Assembly (NCBI RefSeq): GCF_004353985.1
Contig: NZ_SMOA01000013.1
Span: 1 to 56,841 of the forward strand
DNA from: Paracraurococcus ruber
GTDB lineage: Bacteria; Pseudomonadota; Alphaproteobacteria; Acetobacterales; Acetobacteraceae
Direction of reading: 5' to 3'
Length of the DNA stretch: 56,841 nucleotides
Under the pieces are notes generated by a model, which saw nothing but the letters and a program-made list of their open reading frames with translations, had not been told where the DNA came from and searched no databases. Position 1 is the stretch's first letter; each line of letters starts with the position of its first letter. Positions 50,430-56,841 of this stretch are shown here, piece after piece. The translations under genes and the position numbers were made by a program.

Positions 50430-53201
50430 ATGCCGGACGTCGTCGTCGTCGAGAGCCCCGCCAAGGCCAAGACCATCAACAAGTATCTCGGCCGGGACTT
50501 CACGGTGCTGGCGAGCTTCGGCCATGTCCGCGACCTGCCCCCGAAGGACGGCTCCGTCCGGCCGGAGGAGGATTTCGCCATGGACTGGGAGTCCGAGGAC
50601 CGTGGCGAGCGGCAGGTGAACGAGATCGCCCGCGCGCTGAAGGGCGCCCGGCGCCTCTACCTCGCCACCGACCCGGACCGGGAGGGCGAGGCGATCTCCT
50701 GGCATGTGAAGGACATGCTGGGCCGCAAGGGCGCGCTGAAGGGCGTGCAGGTCCAGCGCATCACCTTCAACGAGATCACCAAGCGCGCGATCCAGCACGC
50801 CATCGCCCATCCGCGCGACCTCGACGCGCCGCTGATCGATGCCTACCTGGCGCGGCGGGCGCTGGACTATCTGGTCGGCTTCAACCTCTCCCCCGTGCTG
50901 TGGCGCAAGCTGCCGGGCAGCCGCTCGGCCGGGCGGGTGCAGTCGGTCGCGCTGCGGCTGATCTGCGAGCGCGAGGCCGAGATCGAGGCCTTCCGCGCCC
51001 GGGAATACTGGACGGTCGAGGCCAAGTTCACCACGCCGGCCGGCGCGCCCTTCACCGCCCGCCTCACCCATTTGGATGGGAAGAAGCTCGACCAGTTCGA
51101 CCTGCCGGACGAGGCCAGCGCCCTGCGGGCCCGCGCCGCGGTGGAGGCCGGGACCTTCAGCGTCCTGTCGGTCGAGAAGCGCCGCGTCCGGCGCAACCCG
51201 CCGCCGCCCTTCACCACCTCCACCCTGCAGATGGAGGCCAGCCGCAAGCTGGGCATGGGCGCGCAGCAGGCCATGCGGACGGCGCAGCAGCTCTACGAAG
51301 GCGTCGACATCTCGGGCGAGACGGTCGGCCTGATCACCTATATGCGGACCGACGGCGTGCAGATGGCGCGGGAAGCCATCACCGCCATCCGCGACCATGT
51401 GAAGGGGGAATTCGGCGCCGACTACCTGCCCGGCGCGCCGCGCGAATACACCTCCAAGGCCAAGAACGCGCAGGAAGCGCATGAGGCGATCCGCCCGACC
51501 GATGTGCGCAACACGCCGGACAAGGTCGCGCGCTACCTCGATGACCGGCAGCGCCGCCTCTACGAGCTGATCTGGAAGCGCGCCGTCGCGTCGCAGATGC
51601 AGTCGGCCGAGCTGGACCAGACCACGGTCGAGATCGCCGATGCGGCGCGCAAGGTGGTCCTGCGCGCCACCGGCTCGGTCATCGCCTTCGACGGCTTCCT
51701 GAAGCTGTACCGGGAGGATGAGGACGACCGCGCCGCCGATGCCCGCGCCGGCATCACCGGCGTCACGGCCGGCGAGGACGAGGACAGCCGCACCCTGCCG
51801 CCGATGCGGGAGAAGGACCCGCTGAGGCGCGGCGAGGTCACCGCCAGCCAGCACTTCACCCAGCCGCCGCCGCGCTATTCCGAGGCGACGCTGGTCAAGA
51901 AGCTGGAGGAGCTGGGGATCGGCCGGCCCTCGACCTATGCCTCGATCCTGCAGACCCTGCAGGACCGGGACTATGTGAAGCTGGAGAAGCGCCGCTTCAT
52001 CCCGGAGGATCGCGGCCGCCTCGTCACCACCTTCCTGGTGCATTTCTTCGAGCGCTACGTGGACACCGGCTTCACCGCCGGCCTGGAGGAGCAGCTCGAC
52101 GACATCTCCGGCGGCCGGGCCGACTGGCGGGCGGTGATGCATGCCTTCTGGGACGAGTTCAAGCGGGCGGTCGACGCCACCAAGGACCTGAAGATCAGCG
52201 ACGTCATCGACGCGCTGGACGACGACCTGGCGCCGCATTTCTTCCCCGACCGCGGCGACGGCGTGGACCCGCGCGTCTGCCCGGCCTGCTCGGGCGGGCG
52301 GCTCGGCCTGCGGCTCGGCCGCACCGGCGCCTTCATCGGCTGCTCCAACTACCCGGAATGCCGCTACACCCGGCCGCTGATCGCCCCGGGCGCTGAGGGC
52401 GAGGGCGCCACCGGCCTCACGGACGGCCCCCGCTCGCTCGGCCGCGACCCCGCCAGCGGCGAGGAGGTGACGGTCCGCCGTGGGCCCTATGGCGTCTATG
52501 TCCAGCTCGGCGAGGGCGGCACCGACGACAAGGGCAAGCCGACCAAGCCGCGCCGGGCCAGCCTGACCAAGGACATGGACCCCGACACGCTGGACCTGGA
52601 CCGGGCGCTGCGCCTGCTGTCGCTGCCGCGCATGATCGGCCGCGACCCCGAGAGCGGCGAGGAGATCCAGGCCGGGCTCGGCCGCTTCGGCCCCTACATC
52701 AAGGTCGGCAGCATCTTCCAGTCGCTGGAGCCGGGGGATGACGTCCTCTCCCTCGGCATGAACCGGGCGATGGAGCTGCTGGCCAAGGCGCGGGCCAAGG
52801 TGCGCTTCGTCGGGCTGCATCCGAAGGACGGCGCCCCGGTCGAGATCCGCAAGGGCCGCTTCGGCCCCTATGCCCAGCACGGCAAGACGGTGGCCAACCT
52901 GCCCCGCAACCTCGCCATGGAGGATGCGACGCTGGACGAGACTGTCGCGTTGCTCGCCGAGAAGGGCAAGGAGCTGGTGCCGAAGGGCAAGCCGGGCGCC
53001 AAGGGCAAGGCGAAGGCGGCGCCGAAGCGCGCCGAGGCGGGGGATGCGCCGGCGCCGCGCAAGGCGCCGGCCCGCAAGGCGGCGGGGACCGCCGCGCCGG
53101 CCAAGGCCCCGGCCCGCAAGACGGCGGGAGCCGCCGCGCGCAAGCCGGCCGCGGCGAAGACACCCGCCGCGCGGAAGGCCGCCCCGAAGAAGAAGGCCTG
53201 A
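50430..53201 (+). CDS. topA: DNA topoisomerase I
   Basis: A 923-residue type IA topoisomerase that relaxes negative supercoils. The Toprim domain opens MPDVVVVESPAKAKTINKYL with E9 and ends in TDPDREGEAISW (D81, D83, E85). The catalytic Y304 lies in GLITYMRTDG. One topoisomerase zinc-type segment (CPACSGGRLGLRLGRTGAF, C-terminal about 620) is followed by several TopA C-terminal repeats (e.g. GRDPESGEEIQAGLGRFGPY), and the chain ends in a Lys/Ala/Pro-rich basic tail. GGAG lies close before ATG 50430; a GTG 12 bases upstream is an alternative start. rnr follows after one base. Confidence 0.95.
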   Translation: MPDVVVVESPAKAKTINKYLGRDFTVLASFGHVRDLPPKDGSVRPEEDFAMDWESEDRGERQVNEIARALKGARRLYLATDPDREGEAISWHVKDMLGRKGALKGVQVQRITFNEITKRAIQHAIAHPRDLDAPLIDAYLARRALDYLVGFNLSPVLWRKLPGSRSAGRVQSVALRLICEREAEIEAFRAREYWTVEAKFTTPAGAPFTARLTHLDGKKLDQFDLPDEASALRARAAVEAGTFSVLSVEKRRVRRNPPPPFTTSTLQMEASRKLGMGAQQAMRTAQQLYEGVDISGETVGLITYMRTDGVQMAREAITAIRDHVKGEFGADYLPGAPREYTSKAKNAQEAHEAIRPTDVRNTPDKVARYLDDRQRRLYELIWKRAVASQMQSAELDQTTVEIADAARKVVLRATGSVIAFDGFLKLYREDEDDRAADARAGITGVTAGEDEDSRTLPPMREKDPLRRGEVTASQHFTQPPPRYSEATLVKKLEELGIGRPSTYASILQTLQDRDYVKLEKRRFIPEDRGRLVTTFLVHFFERYVDTGFTAGLEEQLDDISGGRADWRAVMHAFWDEFKRAVDATKDLKISDVIDALDDDLAPHFFPDRGDGVDPRVCPACSGGRLGLRLGRTGAFIGCSNYPECRYTRPLIAPGAEGEGATGLTDGPRSLGRDPASGEEVTVRRGPYGVYVQLGEGGTDDKGKPTKPRRASLTKDMDPDTLDLDRALRLLSLPRMIGRDPESGEEIQAGLGRFGPYIKVGSIFQSLEPGDDVLSLGMNRAMELLAKARAKVRFVGLHPKDGAPVEIRKGRFGPYAQHGKTVANLPRNLAMEDATLDETVALLAEKGKELVPKGKPGAKGKAKAAPKRAEAGDAPAPRKAPARKAAGTAAPAKAPARKTAGAAARKPAAAKTPAARKAAPKKKA

Positions 53202-53202
53202 G

Positions 53203-55443
53203 ATGGCCCGCCGCCCGCCCGGCGGCCCCGGACTGCCGCCTGATCTCCCCCCTGATCTCCCCCCTGGCCGCCCCCGGCCGGCGGAGGGCGAGGCGCCGCT
53301 GCCCTCGAAGGACGAGTTGCGGCGCTTCCTGCAGGCCAGCCCCGGCCGGGTGGGCAAGACCGGGATCAGCCGGCATTTCGGCCTCGGCCCCGACCAGCGC
53401 CCGGCGCTGCGCGCCCTGCTGAAGGACCTGCTGGCCGAGGGCGACGCCCAGCCTGCCGGGCGTCGCGGCGTCGCGGCCCCCGGCAGGCTGCCGGAGATGG
53501 CGGTCATCGAGGTGACCGGCACCGACCCGGATGGCGACCCCATCGCCCGCCCGCTCGGCTGGAAGCCCGAGCGGCAGGGGCCGATGCCGGTCATCTTCAT
53601 GGCGCCCGAGCGTGCCGGGCAGCCCGCCCTGGCCCCTGGGGAGAAGGTGCTGGCCCGCCTCAAGCCGATCGGCGCCGGCAAGTACCAGGGCAGCACCGTC
53701 AAGCGCATCGGCGGCGCCAGCCCGGCGCGCATCCTCGGCGTCTACGAGGAGGGCCGGATCACGCCGACCGATCGCCGCCACCGCTCCGACTGGGCGGTGC
53801 CGCCGGGCGAGCATGGCGGCGCCGAGCCGGGCGAGATCGTCCTGGCCGAGCCGCTGCCGGGCCGGCCGCTCGGCCTCCGCCCCGCCCGCATCGTCGAGCG
53901 GCTCGGCCGCATGGGGGAGGCGCGGTCGGTCTCCCTCATCTGCATCCATGCCCATGGCATCCCGGAGCTCTTCCCGGCCGAGGCGGTGCGGGAGGCGGAG
54001 CGCGCCCGCGGGGTCGGCGCCGAGGGAAGGGAGGATCTGCGCGACATCCCGCTGGTCACCATCGACGGCGAGGATGCCCGCGACTTCGACGATGCGGTCT
54101 GGGCGGAACCCGACGGGACCGGCTGGCGCGTGATCGTCGCCATCGCCGATGTCGCCCACTACGTCACGCCCGGCAGCGCGCTCGACCGGGAAGCCTGGGC
54201 GCGCGGCAACAGCGTCTATTTCCCCGACCGCGTCGTGCCGATGCTGCCGGAGGCGCTGTCCAATGGCTGGTGCAGCCTGAAGCCGGGCGAGCCGCGCGGC
54301 TGCCTCTTCGCCGAGCTGCGCTTCGATGCCGGCGGCGCCAAGACCGCGCATCGCTTCGGCCGCGGGATCATGCGCAGCGCCGCGCGGCTGACCTATGAGC
54401 AGGTGCAGGCCGCGCGGGCGGCGGGCGAGGACCCGACCGGCACCCTCCGTCCCCTGTACGGCGCCTATGCCGCGCTGCAGGCGGCGCGGGACCGCCGCGG
54501 CACGCTCGACCTCGAATTGCCGGAACGGCGGGTGCGTCTCGACGACCAGGGGCGGGTGCTGGGGGTCGAGCCGCGCGCCCGCCTTGCCAGCCACCGGCTG
54601 ATCGAGGAGTTCATGGTCGCGGCCAATGTCGCGGCGGCGGAGGAGCTGGAACGGCTGCGGCAGCCCTGCCTCTACCGCATCCATGACCGCCCGGCCGACC
54701 GCAAGCTGGAAGGGCTGCGGCAATTCCTGGAAAGCTTCGGGATCGACCTGCCGGCCTCCGACCGCCTGCATCCGCGCGACTTCGCCCGGGTGCTGGACCG
54801 CGTGCGGGGCCAGCCGGAGGAGCGGCTGGTCCACGAGACGGTGCTGCGGGCGCAGTCCCAGGCGGAATATGCGCCGGACAACATCGGCCATTTCGGCCTC
54901 GGCCTGTCGCGCTACGCGCATTTCACCAGCCCGATCCGGCGCTATGCCGACCTGCTGGTGCACCGCGCCCTGATCCGCGGCCTCGGGCTGGGCGGCGACG
55001 GGCTGGCGGAAGCGGAAGCGGCGCGCCTGCCCGACACCGGCGAGCATGTGACGCAGACCGAGCGGCGCGCCGCTGCCGCCGAGCGCGATGCGGTCGAGCG
55101 CTACCTTGCGGCATTCATGTCGCAGCACGTGGGAGAGGTGTTCGAGGCGCGCATTAGTGGCGTGACACGCTTCGGCCTGTTCGTCACCCTGGAGGCGAAT
55201 GGCGCGAGCGGAATCGTCCCCATCGCGTCTCTGCCGGACGATCGATGGACCGAGGACCAGGCCAGGCAAGCCCGGCACGGGCGGATGCTGTCGGGCCAGC
55301 GGACCGGGCTCACCTTCACCCTGGGCCAGGCGGTGGAGGCGCGGCTGGTCGAGGCGACGCCCCGCACCGGCGGCCTGGTCTTCCACCTGATGCAGGGGGT
55401 GCCGCCGCGCCGGCCCGCGAAGGGCGGCGCCCGGCGCGGCTGA
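53203..55443 (+). CDS. rnr: Ribonuclease R
   Basis: A 746-residue 3'-5' exoribonuclease of the RNB family. Its N-terminal helix-turn-helix (SKDELRRFLQASPGRVGKTG) is followed by cold-shock-like domains, the catalytic RNB block IDGEDARDFDDAVWAE (287-302, with D288, D294, D296 and D297 as candidate metal ligands), SNGWCSLKPGEPRGCLFAEL, NIGHFGLGLSRYAHFTSPIR, RRYADLLVHRAL, and a C-terminal S1 domain (RISGVTRFGLFVTLEANGAS). It starts one base after the topA stop, so the two are co-transcribed. A short coding repeat near the start gives PPDLPPDLPPG. The S41 peptidase gene begins at its stop. Confidence 0.95.
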   Translation: MARRPPGGPGLPPDLPPDLPPGRPRPAEGEAPLPSKDELRRFLQASPGRVGKTGISRHFGLGPDQRPALRALLKDLLAEGDAQPAGRRGVAAPGRLPEMAVIEVTGTDPDGDPIARPLGWKPERQGPMPVIFMAPERAGQPALAPGEKVLARLKPIGAGKYQGSTVKRIGGASPARILGVYEEGRITPTDRRHRSDWAVPPGEHGGAEPGEIVLAEPLPGRPLGLRPARIVERLGRMGEARSVSLICIHAHGIPELFPAEAVREAERARGVGAEGREDLRDIPLVTIDGEDARDFDDAVWAEPDGTGWRVIVAIADVAHYVTPGSALDREAWARGNSVYFPDRVVPMLPEALSNGWCSLKPGEPRGCLFAELRFDAGGAKTAHRFGRGIMRSAARLTYEQVQAARAAGEDPTGTLRPLYGAYAALQAARDRRGTLDLELPERRVRLDDQGRVLGVEPRARLASHRLIEEFMVAANVAAAEELERLRQPCLYRIHDRPADRKLEGLRQFLESFGIDLPASDRLHPRDFARVLDRVRGQPEERLVHETVLRAQSQAEYAPDNIGHFGLGLSRYAHFTSPIRRYADLLVHRALIRGLGLGGDGLAEAEAARLPDTGEHVTQTERRAAAAERDAVERYLAAFMSQHVGEVFEARISGVTRFGLFVTLEANGASGIVPIASLPDDRWTEDQARQARHGRMLSGQRTGLTFTLGQAVEARLVEATPRTGGLVFHLMQGVPPRRPAKGGARRG

Positions 55444-56841
55444 TCCTGCTGCTGCTCCTGCTGCTGGTCCCCGCCATGGCGCAGGCGCAGGAGGCGCTGT
55501 TCCCGCGCGAGCAGGTGCAGGCGGTGCTGGCGACCGCCATGGGCGCGGTGCTGGAGCGGCATATCGAGCGCGCCACGCCGGCCGAGCTCGGCCTCTGGAG
55601 CATGCGCGGCCTGGAGGTGATCGAGCCCGGCTTCCGCACCGAATTGCAGAGCGGCACGCTGCTCCTCTCGGCGCCCGACCGGCTGCTCTCGGCCCGACCG
55701 ATGCCGGCGCTGCCCGCCTCCGGCCCGCCGGACCTGGCGGCGGCGCCGCTGGCGGTGGCGCTGTCCGGCATGTTCGACGCGGCCTGGCGCGCCTCCCCCG
55801 CCATCCGCCGGGCGGGGCCAGAACGGATGCTGCGCAGCGCCTTCGAGGAGCTGTTCAACCACCTCGACCCCTACAGCCGCTACCTGACGCCGGAGGAGGC
55901 GCAGGCCGCCCGCGCCCGGCGCGTCGGGCAGAGCGGGCTGGGCCTGCGGCTGGCGGCCGGGCGCGGCGCGGAGGTGCGGGTGGCGGTGGTCGCGCCGGAC
56001 TCGCCCGCGGCGGCGGGCGGGCTCCGCGTCGGCGACCGGGTGCTGGAGGTGGATGGCGAGGCGGTCTCGGCGCGCGACCTTTCCGCCGCCGCGGCGCTGC
56101 TGGAAGGCCCGGCCGGCACCGAGGTGAGCCTGCGGGTGGAGCGCGGGCGGCGGCGCTTCAACCTGCTGCTGCTGCGCAGCCTGGTGGCGCCGGAGACGGT
56201 GCAGGCGCAGGCGCGGGACGAGATCCTCTGGCTGCGGCTGGACGGCTTCTCCGCCGCCACCGACCTGCGGCTGGCCGAGGCGCTGGCGGAGGGGCTGCGC
56301 CCCGGCGGCCCGCGCGGCGTGGTGCTGGACCTGCGCGGCAACCGCGGTGGCCTGCTGGGCCAGGCCGTGGCGGTCGCCGGCGCCTTCCTGCCGGACGGCG
56401 TGGTGGCGCTGACCAGCGGCCGCCATCCGGATGCGGCGCGCACCTACGTCTCGGCCGGGCCGGACCTGGCGCGCAACCTGCCGCTGGTGGTGCTGGTGGA
56501 TGGCCGCACCGCCTCGGCGGCCGAGATCGTCGCGGCGGCGCTGGCCGATCGCGGCCGCGGCGTGGTTGTGGGCAGCGCCACCACCGGCAAGGGGCTGATC
56601 CAGGCGGTGGTGCCGCTGCCGAATGGCGGCGACCTGCTGGTCACCTGGTCGCGCGTGCTGGCGCCGCGCGGCTGGCCGATCCAGGGGCTGGGCGTGATCC
56701 CGGCCGTCTGCACCTCCCTCGGTCCCGAAGCGACGGCGGCGGCGCTGGGCCGGCTGCGGCTGGGGGAGGCCCCGATGGCGCGGGTGCTGGCGCGGCAGCG
56801 CGCGGCGCGGGCGCCGGTGCCCGCCAGCGAGGTGGCGGCGC
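55440..56841 (+). CDS. S41 (C-terminal-processing) peptidase with PDZ domain (partial)
   Basis: The first 467 codons are present and the gene runs off the right edge. It has a signal peptide (LILLLLLLLVPAMAQAQ), a helical N-terminal domain, a PDZ domain (GLGLRLAAGRGAEVRVAVVA, GLRVGDRVLEVDGEAV) and the protease core. The nucleophile is the Ser in VDGRTASAAEIVAAAL, and the general-base Lys is in VVGSATTGKGLIQ, as in CtpA/Prc. No ATG, GTG or TTG occurs in frame before the signal peptide, so CTG 55440, overlapping the rnr stop as CTGA, is the likeliest start. ATG 55476 would remove the hydrophobic core. Such proteases trim periplasmic or outer-membrane proteins. Confidence 0.8.
   Translation, partial: MILLLLLLLVPAMAQAQEALFPREQVQAVLATAMGAVLERHIERATPAELGLWSMRGLEVIEPGFRTELQSGTLLLSAPDRLLSARPMPALPASGPPDLAAAPLAVALSGMFDAAWRASPAIRRAGPERMLRSAFEELFNHLDPYSRYLTPEEAQAARARRVGQSGLGLRLAAGRGAEVRVAVVAPDSPAAAGGLRVGDRVLEVDGEAVSARDLSAAAALLEGPAGTEVSLRVERGRRRFNLLLLRSLVAPETVQAQARDEILWLRLDGFSAATDLRLAEALAEGLRPGGPRGVVLDLRGNRGGLLGQAVAVAGAFLPDGVVALTSGRHPDAARTYVSAGPDLARNLPLVVLVDGRTASAAEIVAAALADRGRGVVVGSATTGKGLIQAVVPLPNGGDLLVTWSRVLAPRGWPIQGLGVIPAVCTSLGPEATAAALGRLRLGEAPMARVLARQRAARAPVPASEVAA

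Noticed and set aside
48888-53732. A 1,614-codon open frame on the minus strand opposite pyrC/plsY, dprA, topA and rnr
   Set aside because: It lies antisense to four clear housekeeping genes and is low-complexity (Arg/Gly/Ala/Gln-rich), an effect of the high G+C content.

Overview
The window is very G+C-rich and gene-dense, with many 1-4 base gene overlaps. It suggests a free-living alphaproteobacterium, most likely in the Acetobacteraceae (Roseomonas-like). That placement is inferred from family content (XoxF cluster, DUF1244 and DUF2312 proteins, a GlpSTPQUV-type glycerol importer, a TackOD1 protein, a PyrC lacking its HxH motif); no rRNA or other marker settles it. Nothing looks like phage, plasmid or CRISPR, apart from a decayed integrase remnant beside a tRNA-Ser gene.

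Left part (1-9123): C1 oxidation. A truncated NuoE-like (formate dehydrogenase type) gene is followed by a lanthanide-type methanol dehydrogenase cluster. It holds xoxF, xoxG and xoxJ, a PQQ-associated rhodanese-like protein, a PQQ-associated beta-propeller, an ABC-type binding protein, a second cytochrome c, a DUF3280-like protein and three small exported proteins of unknown function. Together they would oxidise methanol in the periplasm and pass electrons to cytochrome c.

9291-13897: cysK, two small conserved genes (DUF2312, DUF1244), then a divergent pair for nucleotide-sugar synthesis (UDP-sugar dehydrogenase and UDP-glucuronate-type epimerase). 14136-23213: a surface-glycan and secretion block with a GT2, a GT4, a membrane-anchored coiled-coil protein that shares a module with the GT2, two consecutive type I secretion ABC proteins and an HlyD-type adaptor.

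23214-28686: a 108-bp palindromic repeat, an orphan TakP-like TRAP binding protein, tRNA-Ser(GGA) with an integrase remnant, a large exported alpha/beta hydrolase and an orphan Bug-type binding protein. 28862-37584: a complete glycerol system in one direction, glpR-glpD-glpS-glpT-glpP-glpQ-glpU-glpV, with paired hairpins between glpQ and glpU. The kinase GlpK is not in the window. The two ATPases look asymmetric.

37663-41547: a three-gene unit of TackOD1 zinc-ribbon protein, membrane GT2 synthase and HlyD-like protein, resembling Alg8/Alg44 or BgsA/BgsB exopolysaccharide machines but with an uncharacterised partner. 41771-44694: an NTF2-fused flavin monooxygenase and a nitronate monooxygenase. 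44792-44869: six copies of a 13-bp tandem repeat. 44981-56841: housekeeping genes pyrB, (an inverted membrane protein), a pyrC-like gene lacking catalytic metal ligands, plsY, dprA, topA, rnr and the start of an S41 peptidase that runs off the window.
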